NCBI RefSeq assembly: GCF_030709675.1
Contig: NZ_JAUZQD010000001.1
Span: forward strand, 124,001 to 188,000
From: Symbioplanes lichenis
Lineage (GTDB): Bacteria; Actinomycetota; Actinomycetes; Mycobacteriales; Micromonosporaceae
DNA length: 64,000 nucleotides
Reading direction: 5' to 3'
The notes under the pieces: model-generated
What the model was told of the DNA's origin: nothing
What the model saw: the letters and a program-made list of their open reading frames with translations, nothing else
Databases searched by the model: none
Program-made: the position numbers and the translations under genes
Part shown: positions 50,703 to 59,800 of the stretch, piece after piece
How the letters are laid out: each line of letters begins with the position of its first letter
Numbering within the stretch: position 1 is the first letter of the stretch

Positions 50703-52262
50703 GTGACCGAACCCGAACCGTGGTGGCGCGACGCCGTCATCTACCAGGTCTATCCGCGCAGCTTCGCCGACTCGGACGGCGACGGCGTCGGCGACCTCGG
50801 CGGCGTCCGGGCGCACCTGCGGCACCTCGCGGACCTCGGGGTCGACGCGATCTGGATGAGCCCGTGGTACCCGTCGCCGATGGCCGACGCGGGCTACGAC
50901 GTCGCCGACTTCCGCGACGTCGACCCGGTGTTCGGGACCCTCGCCGAGGCGGAGACGCTGGTCGCGGAGGCGCACGAGCTGGGCATCCGCACGATCGTCG
51001 ACATCGTGCCCAACCACGTGTCCAGCGCGCACGCGTGGTTCCGGGAGGCGCTGGCCGATCCGGACTCCCCGATGCGCGAGCTGTTCTGGTTCCGGCCACC
51101 GTCGCCCGACATGCCGACCGACTGGGTGGGCGAGTTCGGCGGGACCACGTGGACGCGTACGCCGGACGGCTCTTGGTATCTGCATCTCTTCACGCCGGAG
51201 CAGCCGGACCTGAACTGGGACCACCCTGTCGTCAAGGCGGAGTTCGAGGACATCCTCCGGTTCTGGTTCGACCGCGGGGTCGACGGCATCCGCATCGACT
51301 CGGCCGCGCTGCTCTTCAAGGACCGGTCCCTGCCCCCGGTCGTGGACGGGCAGCCGCACCCCTTCCACGACCGCGACGAGCTGCACGACGTCTACCGGGC
51401 CTGGCGGCGCGTCGCCGACAGCTATCCCGGCGAGCGGGCCCTGATCGGCGAGGTGTGGCTGCCCGACGCCTCGCGCTTCGCCAAATACCTGCGCCCCGAC
51501 GAACTGCACGCCGCGTTCAACTTCGACTTCCTCGGCTGCGCGTGGGACGCCGAGCTGATGCGCGCCTGCATCGACCGGACGCTCGACGCCCACCGCGCGG
51601 TCGGCGCGCCCACCACCTGGGTGCTGTCCAACCACGACGTCACCCGGCACGTCACGCGGTACGGCCGCGCCGACACCACGTTCAGCTTCGAGAACAACCT
51701 CGACGGCACGCCGGTCGACCTCGAGCTGGGCACCCGCCGGGCCCGGGCCGCCGCGCTGCTGTCACTGTCGCTGCCCGGCGCGGCCTACGTCTACCAAGGC
51801 GAGGAGCTCGGCCTGTGGGAGAACGAGGCCATCCCGCCGGAGCAGATGCAGGACCCCATGTACGCACGCCGCGGCCACAGCCGGGACGGGTGCCGCGTCC
51901 CGCTCCCGTGGTCGGGCGACTCCCCGCCGTTCGGCTTCTCCACCGGGTCGCCGTGGCTCCCCCAGCCGCCGGAGTGGAAGGACCTCACCGTCGAAGCGCA
52001 GGCCGGCGATCCGAGCTCGATGCTGGCGCTCTACACCTCGGCCATCGCCCTGCGGCCCCGGTCGTCGCCGTTCTCCTGGACGGATCTCGGTGCGGGCGTG
52101 CTCGCGTACTGCCGGGGCTCGTCCTTCGCCTGCGTCCTCAACCTGTCGTCCGCTCCCGTTCCGCTGCCCTCGTTCCGTGAGGTGCTGATCGCCAGCAATC
52201 CGCTGGACGGCGACCTGCTTCCCCCTGACACCGCCGTCTGGTTGCGCCTTTCTAGTTCGTGA
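50703..52262 (+). CDS. GH13 alpha-glucosidase of the glucan operon
   Basis: 519 residues, cytoplasmic (no signal peptide). GH13 regions: YQVYPRSFADSDGDGVGDL, DIVPNHVSSAH, nucleophile Asp199 in GIRIDSAALL, acid/base Glu250 in IGEVWLP, Asp312 in NHDVTRH; QGEELGLWE and a C-terminal beta domain. It resembles the actinomycete Agl-type alpha-glucosidases (GH13 subfamily 30-like). Expected role: splitting imported nigero-oligosaccharides to glucose. Starts at GTG 30 bases after the permease and ends ten bases before the first GH87 gene. Confidence 0.93.
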   Translation: MTEPEPWWRDAVIYQVYPRSFADSDGDGVGDLGGVRAHLRHLADLGVDAIWMSPWYPSPMADAGYDVADFRDVDPVFGTLAEAETLVAEAHELGIRTIVDIVPNHVSSAHAWFREALADPDSPMRELFWFRPPSPDMPTDWVGEFGGTTWTRTPDGSWYLHLFTPEQPDLNWDHPVVKAEFEDILRFWFDRGVDGIRIDSAALLFKDRSLPPVVDGQPHPFHDRDELHDVYRAWRRVADSYPGERALIGEVWLPDASRFAKYLRPDELHAAFNFDFLGCAWDAELMRACIDRTLDAHRAVGAPTTWVLSNHDVTRHVTRYGRADTTFSFENNLDGTPVDLELGTRRARAAALLSLSLPGAAYVYQGEELGLWENEAIPPEQMQDPMYARRGHSRDGCRVPLPWSGDSPPFGFSTGSPWLPQPPEWKDLTVEAQAGDPSSMLALYTSAIALRPRSSPFSWTDLGAGVLAYCRGSSFACVLNLSSAPVPLPSFREVLIASNPLDGDLLPPDTAVWLRLSSS

Positions 52263-52272
52263 AAGGAGAACC

Positions 52273-54552
52273 ATGCCCCGCCGATCCGTCCCCCTCCTGG
52301 TCTCCGCCGCGCTGACTCTCGCCGTCTCCGCCGTGGCGGTCAGCACCTGGCCCGCTTCCCCCGCCCTCGCCGCCGGACCCTCTCCCTTCGACTTCCCCGG
52401 GCGCGGCGCCACCGTGCCGTTCGCCGAACAGGAAGCTGTGGCCGGCGCGTCGAACGGCACGTCGACCGGCACCAGCCGCTTCTACGGTCAGCTGTCGTCC
52501 GAAGCGTCCGGGCGCGAGGCCGTCACGCTCGACGCCGCCGGCGAGTACGTCGAGTTCACGCTGACCCAGCCGGCCAACGCGGTCACCTTCCGGTACAGCA
52601 TTCCCGACAGTCCCTCCGGCACCGGGCGGGACGCCTCGCTCGACGTCCGCGCCAACGGCACGCTGGTGAAGTCCGTCCCGGTCACGTCGAAGTACAGCTG
52701 GTACTACGGCGGCTATCCGTTCTCGAACAACCCCGGTGACGGCAGCCCGCACCACTTCTACGACGAGGCGCGCACGCTCTTCGGCACCACCTATGCGGCC
52801 GGTACGAAGATCCGGCTGCAGGTGTCGTCGACCGCGCAGTCGCCGTCGTTCACCATCGACGTGGCCGACTTCGAGAACGTGCCCGCGCCGATCGGCAAGC
52901 CGTCCGGGGCGATCGACGTCGTCGCGGACTACGGCGCCGACCCCACCGGCGCCCGGGACTCGACGGCGCAGTTCCAGGCCGCGGTCAATGCCTCTTCCGG
53001 CAGGGTGGTTTACGTGCCGCAGGGCAACTACACGCTCTACAGCCACGTGATCGTCGACCGGGTGACGCTCGCGGGCGCCGGGCCCTGGTACACCGTGCTC
53101 GGCGGGCGGCACCCCACCCAGCGCAACCTCGCCGCCGGCATCTACGGCAAGTACGTCTCCGAGGGCGGCCCGAGCCAGAACGTCACCGTTCGCGATCTCG
53201 CGGTCATCGGCGACATCCGGGAACGGGTCGACGCGGACCAGGTGAACGCGTTCGGCGGCGCGATGAGCAACTCGGTCATCGACAACGTGTGGATGCAGCA
53301 CACCAAGGTCGGCGCGTGGATGGACGGGCCGATGGACCGGTTCACGATCCGCAACTCGCGCATCCTCGACCAGACCGCCGACGGCGTGAACTTCCACATC
53401 GGCGTCACGAACTCGTCCGTCACGAACACGTTCGTCCGCAACACCGGCGACGACGGGCTGGCGATGTGGGCGGAGAACGTTCCGAACGTCGGCAACTCGT
53501 TCACGCGCAACACCGTGGTCGCCCCGATCCTGGCGAACAACATCGTCAGCTACGGCGGCCGCGACATCACCATCTCCGACAACGTCGTGTCGGACACCGT
53601 GACCAACGGCGGCGGGCTGCACGTGGCCAACCGCTATCCCGGGGTGAACGGTCCGACCGCGGTGGCGGGGACGTGGACGCTGGCCCGCAACACGCTGCTG
53701 CGCGCCGGCAACTCCGACTACAACTGGCAGTTCGGCGTCGGGGCGATCTGGTTCGACGCGCTCAACGGCCCGATCACCGGCGCGGCCATCACCATCACGG
53801 ACACCGACATCCTGGACAGCTCGTACGCGGCGCTGCACTGGATCGAGGGACAGTCGAGCGGCATCACGCTGTCGAACATCAACATCCAGGGCGCCGGCAC
53901 GTACGCGTTGCAGGTGCAGGCCCCGTCGCAGGTGACCTTCAACAACGTGCGCGCCTCGGGCATCGCGCAGCCGAACCCGATCCACAACTGTGTCGGCTCG
54001 GGCTTCCAGATCACCCGGACCGGCACGAACACCGGGTGGTACACCGACACGCCGTACTGCGGTCCCTGGCCGGCGCCGCAGTGGGGCAACACCACCACCC
54101 CGCCGACCACGCCGCCCACCACTCCCCCGGTGTCGGGCAACCTGGCGCTCAACCGTCCGGTCACGGCGACCGGTCAGGCCGACGTCTACGCGCCGGGCAA
54201 CGCGGTCGACGGCAACGCGAACACCTACTGGGAGAGCCCGAACAACGCGTGGCCGCAGTCGCTGACCGTGGATCTGGGCGCCGCCCGGAGCGTGAGCCGG
54301 ATCATGCTCAAGCTTCCGCCGGCGGCGGCGTGGGCGACGCGTACCCAGACGCTCTCGGTCCTGGGCTCGTCCGACGGCTCGTCGTTCAGCACGGTCAAGT
54401 CGTCCGCCGGCTACACGTTCAACCCGTCGTCCGGCAACACCGCCACGGTCTCCTTCACCGCGACCACGCAGCGGTATCTGCGGCTGACTTTCACGGGCAA
54501 CACCGGCTGGCCCGCGGGCCAGGTCTCCGAGTTCGAGGTCTACACCTCGTAG
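52273..54552 (+). CDS. Secreted GH87 alpha-1,3-glucanase with discoidin domain
   Basis: 759 residues, GAAAGGAG site. Signal peptide to about residue 34. Then a CBM6/35-like module (~45-215, EQEAVAGASNG ... SSEASGREAVTLDAAGEYVEF), a right-handed beta-helix catalytic domain (~220-600), a Thr/Pro linker and an F5/8-type discoidin domain (~620-759). Three Asp match the GH87 catalytic spacing: Asp370 (TADGVNF), Asp393-Asp394 (TGDDGLA), i.e. n, n+23, n+24. This equals Asp1045/1068/1069 that I recall for the Paenibacillus enzyme AglFH1. It cuts alpha-1,3-glucan outside the cell. Confidence 0.9.
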   Translation: MPRRSVPLLVSAALTLAVSAVAVSTWPASPALAAGPSPFDFPGRGATVPFAEQEAVAGASNGTSTGTSRFYGQLSSEASGREAVTLDAAGEYVEFTLTQPANAVTFRYSIPDSPSGTGRDASLDVRANGTLVKSVPVTSKYSWYYGGYPFSNNPGDGSPHHFYDEARTLFGTTYAAGTKIRLQVSSTAQSPSFTIDVADFENVPAPIGKPSGAIDVVADYGADPTGARDSTAQFQAAVNASSGRVVYVPQGNYTLYSHVIVDRVTLAGAGPWYTVLGGRHPTQRNLAAGIYGKYVSEGGPSQNVTVRDLAVIGDIRERVDADQVNAFGGAMSNSVIDNVWMQHTKVGAWMDGPMDRFTIRNSRILDQTADGVNFHIGVTNSSVTNTFVRNTGDDGLAMWAENVPNVGNSFTRNTVVAPILANNIVSYGGRDITISDNVVSDTVTNGGGLHVANRYPGVNGPTAVAGTWTLARNTLLRAGNSDYNWQFGVGAIWFDALNGPITGAAITITDTDILDSSYAALHWIEGQSSGITLSNINIQGAGTYALQVQAPSQVTFNNVRASGIAQPNPIHNCVGSGFQITRTGTNTGWYTDTPYCGPWPAPQWGNTTTPPTTPPTTPPVSGNLALNRPVTATGQADVYAPGNAVDGNANTYWESPNNAWPQSLTVDLGAARSVSRIMLKLPPAAAWATRTQTLSVLGSSDGSSFSTVKSSAGYTFNPSSGNTATVSFTATTQRYLRLTFTGNTGWPAGQVSEFEVYTS

Positions 54553-54561
54553 CAGTGCCGG

Positions 54562-54594
54562 GCAGGGCGGCGACCCACCGAAGCGCCGCCCTGC
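54562..54594 (+). terminator. Hairpin between the two GH87 genes
   Basis: GCAGGGCGGCG (54562-54572) pairs perfectly with CGCCGCCCTGC (54584-54594) across an 11-base loop, followed by TCTTCCTCCCC. It may attenuate rather than end the operon message, lowering the second glucanase relative to the first. Confidence 0.6.
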
Positions 54595-54629
54595 TCTTCC
54601 TCCCCCCGCTGGATGAAAGGCGCTTCGTC

Positions 54630-57600
54630 GTGTCTCGACTTTCCAGATCCTTGGCGGCCGTCTCCGCCGCCCTGCTCGCCACCGCCGTCCTCCAAGCCGT
54701 CTCCCCCACCACTCCCGCCGTCGCGGCCGGGCCCAACCTCGCCGCGGGCAAGACCTTCTCCGCCAGCAGCACCTCCGATGTCTACGGCGCCGGGAACGCG
54801 GGCGACGGCAACGCGAGCAGCTACTGGGAGAGCGCGAACAACGCCTTCCCCCAATGGCTGCAGGTCGACCTCGGCGCCACGGTCAGCGTCAACCAGGTCG
54901 TCGTCAAGCTCCCGCCGGCGACCGCCTGGTCGACGCGGACACAGACCTTCGCCGTGCAGGGCAGCAACACCGGCAGCAACTTCACCGACCTGAAGGCCGG
55001 GGCGGGCTACACGTTCAACCCGGCGACCGGCAACACCGTGACCGTGGACTTCACGACGGCGACCACGCGGTTCGTGCGGCTGAACGTCACCGGCAACACC
55101 GGCTGGCCCGCGGGTCAGGTGTCCGAGCTCGAGGTCTACGGGCCGGCGACCGGGGACACGCAGGCGCCCGTCGCGCCGACCAACCTCGCCTACACGCAGC
55201 CCGCCACCGGGCAGATCCGGCTGACGTGGGGCGCCGCCACCGACAACGTGGGTGTCACGGGCTACGAGATCTGGGCGAACGGGGCACTGCTCGCGACGGT
55301 CGGCGGCTCGGTGCTCACGTACACGGACAACCGCTCGGCCGACGCCACCGTGACGTACTCCGTCAAGGCGCGCGACGCGGCCGGCAACGTCTCGGCGGCG
55401 AGCAACTCGGTGACACGCAACGGCACGAGCCCGGGCGGCATGAACCTCGCCGTGGGCAAGCCGATCACCGCGTCGTCGACGGCGTTCACCTTCGTGGCCG
55501 CGAACGCGAACGACAACAACACGGCGACGTACTGGGAGGGCAGCGCGTATCCGGCGACGCTGACCGTGGCGCTCGGGGCCAACGCGGTGACCAGTTCGGT
55601 CATCGTCAAGCTCAATCCGGGCACCGACTGGGCGACGCGCACGCAGACGTTCGCGGTGCTCGGGCGCGAGCAGAGCGCGTCGGCGTTCACCACGCTGGTG
55701 GGCTCGGCGGCGTACACCTTCAATCCCGCGTCGGGCAATACGGTGACCGTTCCGGTCAGCGCGACGGTCGCGGATGTTCGTTTGAGCTTCACGGCGAACA
55801 CCGGGGCACCCAGCGGGCAGGTCGCCGAGTTCCAGGTCGTCGGCGTGCCCGCCCCGAACCCGGACCTCACCGTGACCGCGGTCAGCGCAGCGCCGTCGGC
55901 ACCGGTCGAGACGGACACGATCACGCTGTCCGCGACTGTGCGCAACGCCGGGTCGGCTGCCTCGCCGGCTTCCAACGTCAACCTCTATCTGGGTACGACC
56001 CGCGTGGGCACCGCCGCGGTCGGCGCGCTCGCCGCCGGGGCGTCCACCACCGTCACCGCGTCGATCGGCGCGCGTGACGCGGGCACATATCAGCTGCGCG
56101 CGGTCGTGGACGAGGCGAACACCATCATCGAACAGAACGACGCGAATAACTCGTACACGTCGTCCTCGTCCTTGGTCGTCGCTCCGGTCTCCAGTTCCGA
56201 CCTCGTCGCGTCGGCGGTCACGTGGTCGCCGTCGAACCCGTCCGCCGGGCAGGCCGTCACGTTCAGCGTCACGCTCACGAACCAGGGCACGGCGGCGTCG
56301 GCCGGTGGGTCGCACGGGGTGACGCTCACACTGCTCGACGGGGCCGGCGCGACCGTTCGCACGCTGACCGGATCGTGGACGGGCGTGCTCGCGGCGGGCG
56401 CCTCGTCGCCGGCGATCAACCTCGGCTCGTGGACGGCGGTGAACGGGCGCTACACCGTCCGCACGGTGGTGGCCGTGGACGCGAACGAGCTGGCGGTGAA
56501 GCAGGCGAACAACACCGCGGAGAAGACGTTCTTCGCGGGCCGCGGCGCCGACATGCCCTACGACATGTACGAGGCCGAGGACGGCACGACCGGCGGCGGC
56601 GCCCAGGTCGTCGGCCCCAACCGCAAGATCGGTGACCTGGCGGGCGAGGCGTCCGGGCGCAAGGCGGTGACGCTCAACAGCACCGGCGCGTACGTGCAGT
56701 GGACGACCCGCGCGGCGACCAACACTGTCGTGGCCCGCTTCTCCATCCCGGACAACACGACCAGCTCGATCAACGTGTACGTCAACGGCACGCTCGACAA
56801 GACGCTGCCGCTCACTTCGAAGTTCGCCTGGCTCTACGGTGACGAGGCAAGCCCGCAGAACTCCGGCACCGGCCCGCGGCACATCTACGACGAAGCGAAC
56901 ATCCTGCTCTCGAAGTCGTATCCGGCGGGCAGTGTCGTCAAGGTGCAGAAGGACGCGGCGAACAGCGGAAACATCGCGATCGACTTCATCAACACCGAGC
57001 AGGTGGCGCCGCTCGCCAACCCGGACGCGGCCAACTACGTCGTGCCCACCGGCTTCGACCAGCAGTCCGTGCAGAACGCGCTCGACCAGGCCCGGATGAC
57101 CACCGGCAAGCTCGGCGTCTACCTGCCGCCGGGCACCTACACCACGACCAACAAGTTCCAGGTCTACGGCAAGGCGATCAAGGTCGTCGGGGCCGGCCCC
57201 TGGTACACCCGCTTCGTCACGCCGCAGGACCAGAACGGCACGGACGCCGGCTTCCGCGCCGAGCAGTCGGCCAACGGGTCGACCTTCGCGAACTTCGCGT
57301 TCTTCGGCAACTACATCATCCGGCAGGACGGTCCGGGCAAGGTCTTCGACTGGCAGAACGTCGCCAACATGACCATCGACAACATCTGGACCGAGCACCA
57401 GGTGTGCCTCTACTGGGGTCTCAACACCGACCACGTGACGATCAAGAACTCGCGCATCCGCAACACCTTCGCCGACGGCGTCAACATGACCAACGGCTCG
57501 ACCGACAACCTGGTCGACAACAACGACGCCCGGGCCACCGGCGACGACAGCTTCGCGCTGTTCTCCGCCATCGACGCGGGCGGCACGGACGAGATCAACA

Positions 57601-58193
57601 ACGTCTACCAGAACCTCTCCACGACGCTGACCTGGCGGGCCGCGGGCGTCGCGGTCTACGGCGGCTACGCCAACACCTTCCGCAACATCTACATCGCCGA
57701 CACGCTCGTCTACTCGGGCATCACGATCAGCTCGCTCGACTTCGGCTACCCGATGAACGGCTTCGGCGCCAGCCCGCCCACCGTCTTCGACAACATCTCG
57801 ATCGTCCGCGCGGGCGGCCACTTCTGGGGCGGCCAGACCTTCCCGGCCATCTGGCTCTTCTCGGCCTCCAAGGTCTTCCAGGGCATCCGCGTCAGCAACG
57901 TCGACATCGTCGACCCGACCTACAGCGGCATCATGTTCCAGACGCAGTACATCGGCGGCCAGCCTCAGAACATCATCAAGGACACCACCTTCACCAACAT
58001 CTCCATCACCGGCGCCGTCCGCAGCGGTGACGAGTTCGACGCCAAGTCGGGCTTCGCCATCTGGGCCAACCCGCTGCCCGAGGCGGGCCAGGGCCCGGCG
58101 GTCGGCTCGGCCACCTTCACCAACCTGCGCCTGTCCAACAACTACCGGGACATCGAGAACCCGACGACAACCTTCACGATCAACCGCAACTGA
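54630..58193 (+). CDS. Large modular secreted GH87 alpha-1,3-glucanase
   Basis: 1187 residues; GTG start with AAAGG upstream. Order: signal peptide (1-33), discoidin (~34-165), fibronectin III (~170-260), discoidin (~265-405), two CARDB-like beta domains (~410-630), CBM6/35-like module (~640-790, EAEDGTTGGGAQV), C-terminal GH87 beta-helix (~800-1187). Catalytic candidates Asp949 (FADGVNM), Asp972-Asp973 (TGDDSFA), the same n, n+23, n+24 spacing as the first enzyme. The modular layout resembles known bacterial alpha-1,3-glucanases, including the enzyme reported from Actinoplanes missouriensis (recollection). It would attack insoluble alpha-1,3-glucan. Confidence 0.92.
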   Translation: MSRLSRSLAAVSAALLATAVLQAVSPTTPAVAAGPNLAAGKTFSASSTSDVYGAGNAGDGNASSYWESANNAFPQWLQVDLGATVSVNQVVVKLPPATAWSTRTQTFAVQGSNTGSNFTDLKAGAGYTFNPATGNTVTVDFTTATTRFVRLNVTGNTGWPAGQVSELEVYGPATGDTQAPVAPTNLAYTQPATGQIRLTWGAATDNVGVTGYEIWANGALLATVGGSVLTYTDNRSADATVTYSVKARDAAGNVSAASNSVTRNGTSPGGMNLAVGKPITASSTAFTFVAANANDNNTATYWEGSAYPATLTVALGANAVTSSVIVKLNPGTDWATRTQTFAVLGREQSASAFTTLVGSAAYTFNPASGNTVTVPVSATVADVRLSFTANTGAPSGQVAEFQVVGVPAPNPDLTVTAVSAAPSAPVETDTITLSATVRNAGSAASPASNVNLYLGTTRVGTAAVGALAAGASTTVTASIGARDAGTYQLRAVVDEANTIIEQNDANNSYTSSSSLVVAPVSSSDLVASAVTWSPSNPSAGQAVTFSVTLTNQGTAASAGGSHGVTLTLLDGAGATVRTLTGSWTGVLAAGASSPAINLGSWTAVNGRYTVRTVVAVDANELAVKQANNTAEKTFFAGRGADMPYDMYEAEDGTTGGGAQVVGPNRKIGDLAGEASGRKAVTLNSTGAYVQWTTRAATNTVVARFSIPDNTTSSINVYVNGTLDKTLPLTSKFAWLYGDEASPQNSGTGPRHIYDEANILLSKSYPAGSVVKVQKDAANSGNIAIDFINTEQVAPLANPDAANYVVPTGFDQQSVQNALDQARMTTGKLGVYLPPGTYTTTNKFQVYGKAIKVVGAGPWYTRFVTPQDQNGTDAGFRAEQSANGSTFANFAFFGNYIIRQDGPGKVFDWQNVANMTIDNIWTEHQVCLYWGLNTDHVTIKNSRIRNTFADGVNMTNGSTDNLVDNNDARATGDDSFALFSAIDAGGTDEINNVYQNLSTTLTWRAAGVAVYGGYANTFRNIYIADTLVYSGITISSLDFGYPMNGFGASPPTVFDNISIVRAGGHFWGGQTFPAIWLFSASKVFQGIRVSNVDIVDPTYSGIMFQTQYIGGQPQNIIKDTTFTNISITGAVRSGDEFDAKSGFAIWANPLPEAGQGPAVGSATFTNLRLSNNYRDIENPTTTFTINRN

Positions 58194-58206
58194 CCCACCC
58201 GTACGC

Positions 58207-58238
58207 CCGGAGCCCGCGCCCCTCGGCGCGGGCTCCGG
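58207..58238. terminator. Bidirectional-looking terminator at the end of the glucan operon
   Basis: Perfect 14-bp stem CCGGAGCCCGCGCC (58207-58220) / GGCGCGGGCTCCGG (58225-58238), loop CCTC, 14 bases past the GH87 stop codon. No T tract on either side. Confidence 0.8.
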
Positions 58239-58502
58239 CAGTTCGGATCTTGGTCGCTCGCGCCCCTGACCCTGCCGCTCCTTCACGGCGGACGAGTCCG
58301 GAGCGACGCCGCCGAGCCTTGCCTTGTCCCTGAGATGGTCACCGAACACGCTGAACGCCAGAAGTGCGAGAGCAAGAACGCCAAATATCGCCAAACTCCA
58401 GAGCACGAGTCCCCGTTCTGTTCCCGCCCGGCCCGCGGCAACCAGAATGGTTGATACCGCGCCTCCGACAACGCCGACTCCGCGCCACGGTCTGCTGCTC
58501 AC
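58239..58502 (-). pseudogene. Two-helix membrane protein frame with no stop codon
   Basis: A GTG with a good GGGAGG site five bases upstream opens a frame encoding two membrane helices (VGVVGGAVSTILVAAGRAG and LVLWSLAIFGVLALALLAF) then a charged stretch. No in-frame stop occurs before the terminator hairpin, and the frame runs on through the whole GH87 gene antisense. Either the real 3' end was lost when this side joined the glucan locus, or the message is non-stop. The stretch is AT-richer than the flanking genes. Function unknown. Confidence 0.5.
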
Positions 58503-58530
58503 GCGGCCTCCCAAGAGTGGGATGGAAACA

Positions 58531-58558
58531 GCGGCACCCGGTTGCCGCCGGGTGCCGC
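58531..58558 (-). terminator. Hairpin between the sigma-factor unit and the membrane frame
   Basis: GCGGCACCCGG (58531-58541) pairs perfectly with CCGGGTGCCGC (58548-58558), loop of six. On the minus strand it is followed by TGTTTCC, suiting termination of the sigma-factor transcript. Confidence 0.6.
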
Positions 58559-58660
58559 CGCAATCTTTCTTTCCGCCCTGCATCTGCCGGGGTCCCGCTG
58601 GATGACTCCCGGCGCTGTCGTCCGACGCAACCACGGCCTGGCGCCGTCGGACCTGATTCG

Positions 58661-58858
58661 TTACGGGCTTTCCGTCACCTCTTCCCCGCCGCGGGGGCCG
58701 GCGTGCGGACCGGCCCCCTGAACGGCTCGCGGACTCTCGGACGACCGGATAACTTCCAGGAAAGCCATGACGCTGTCCTGAAATCTCTCTTCATCGCCGC
58801 GAGAGATCTCGTCCGCGAAGGAAGCGGCAAGCTCGAGCAATCGCTTCTCGACGCTCAA
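58661..58858 (-). CDS. Small protein coupled to the sigma factor
   Basis: 65 residues from a TTG that overlaps the sigma-factor stop codon (TTGA). The first ~40 residues form an amphipathic, acidic helix pattern (SVEKRLLELAASFADEISRGDEERFQDSVMAFLEVIR, shown in part), then a Pro/Gly-rich tail. No known anti-sigma motif (no zinc HxxxCxxC, no membrane helix). The TTG start is unusual and rests on coupling and length only. It could be a co-regulator of the sigma factor. Confidence 0.5.
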   Translation of the reverse strand: MSVEKRLLELAASFADEISRGDEERFQDSVMAFLEVIRSSESPRAVQGAGPHAGPRGGEEVTESP

Positions 58859-59511
58859 CCCGCCCCCTCCGGCCCCAACATCGTCCGAAGCTCCGCCAGG
58901 GCCTTGTTGTGAAGTTTCTCTGCCTCGCTTCGCTTGAGACCCATGTCGCGGGCGGTCGCGCTCAGCGTCAGGTTGAGGAAGTACCGGATGAAGATGAGCT
59001 CAGCTTCGTCCGCGTTCAGCAGAAGAATTGCTTGCCTCACCTCGTGTCCGGGGTCCTCGGCCAATCGTTGCCAGAAGGCACCGTCCTCCTCACCGGGGAG
59101 CTCCTGGTGCAGCTCCGGGCGGTTGGCCGCCTTACGAAGATGACTCAGGAACGTGTTCCGGACGACCTGGAAGACATAGCCTGGCTGGGTCTTGAACAAG
59201 TGCCGCTTACGCGGATCGCCCCACCGCCGATAGATCGTTCCGGCTGCTTCGAAGGCGATGTCCTCGTAGACACGACGCCCGCAGACACCGTGCGCCGACC
59301 TGAGCAACAGATCGGACCCGCCGGCGGAGAACCACTCTGCGAAGTCGTCATTGAGATCAATTGCCGGCGCCGCCTCGGCGGCGCGCCGCTGCGTCTGGCA
59401 GCGACCCGATACAGGAGTCTCGGGGCTCTCACCCGGGTCGCCCACGAGATCGATCTCGCCGACAAGTCCGGATGTGCCGTCAGGTCCCGAGTCAAGCAAG
59501 AAACCACCCAT
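58855..59511 (-). CDS. ECF-like sigma-70 family factor
   Basis: 218 residues from ATG with GAGAGGTG nine bases upstream; a GTG four codons earlier is possible. After a ~60-residue divergent N-terminus comes a region-2-like block (YEDIAFEAAGTIYRRWGD ... GYVFQVVRNTFLSHLRK) and a region-4 helix-turn-helix (LIFIRYFLNLTLSATARDMGLKRSEAEKLHNKALAELR). It directs RNA polymerase to alternative promoters. GC content and codon use are lower than the neighbours, hinting at transfer. A 7-bp hairpin (59542-59562) lies in its leader. No standard anti-sigma gene is adjacent; the coupled small ORF downstream is the only candidate. Confidence 0.75.
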   Translation of the reverse strand: MGGFLLDSGPDGTSGLVGEIDLVGDPGESPETPVSGRCQTQRRAAEAAPAIDLNDDFAEWFSAGGSDLLLRSAHGVCGRRVYEDIAFEAAGTIYRRWGDPRKRHLFKTQPGYVFQVVRNTFLSHLRKAANRPELHQELPGEEDGAFWQRLAEDPGHEVRQAILLLNADEAELIFIRYFLNLTLSATARDMGLKRSEAEKLHNKALAELRTMLGPEGAG

Positions 59512-59800
59512 GTCGATGGGCACCTCTCACAATGCACGCTCCAGCTCCAGCGACCGGAGCTGAGTGGGCGTAACCCTCCTATCCTGTTCTACGCATCGCC
59601 GCCCACGATTTTCCAGAGCAAGTCCCCGAAAGCGGGTCGAGGTGCACGGATCTGCGTAGCGGGTGACCGCGCAGGACAGCCCGGCGGCCGCGCGCGGAGC
59701 GGGAGTGGGCACGCAGCCGGGCGGCCGCCACGAGCAGGACGCGGTGCTTCTGGGGTCCCCGCCGGGCGTACTCTCCGCTTTTTGGTGGTGAAGCTCGCGG

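Noticed and set aside
54540..58634. A 1364-codon minus-strand reading frame
   Set aside because: Most of it is antisense to the GH87 gene; the high-GC codon bias keeps the opposite frame open and the translation is Asp/Val/Arg low-complexity. Only its first ~90 codons (58502 downward) have a ribosome-binding site and membrane helices, and those are reported separately.
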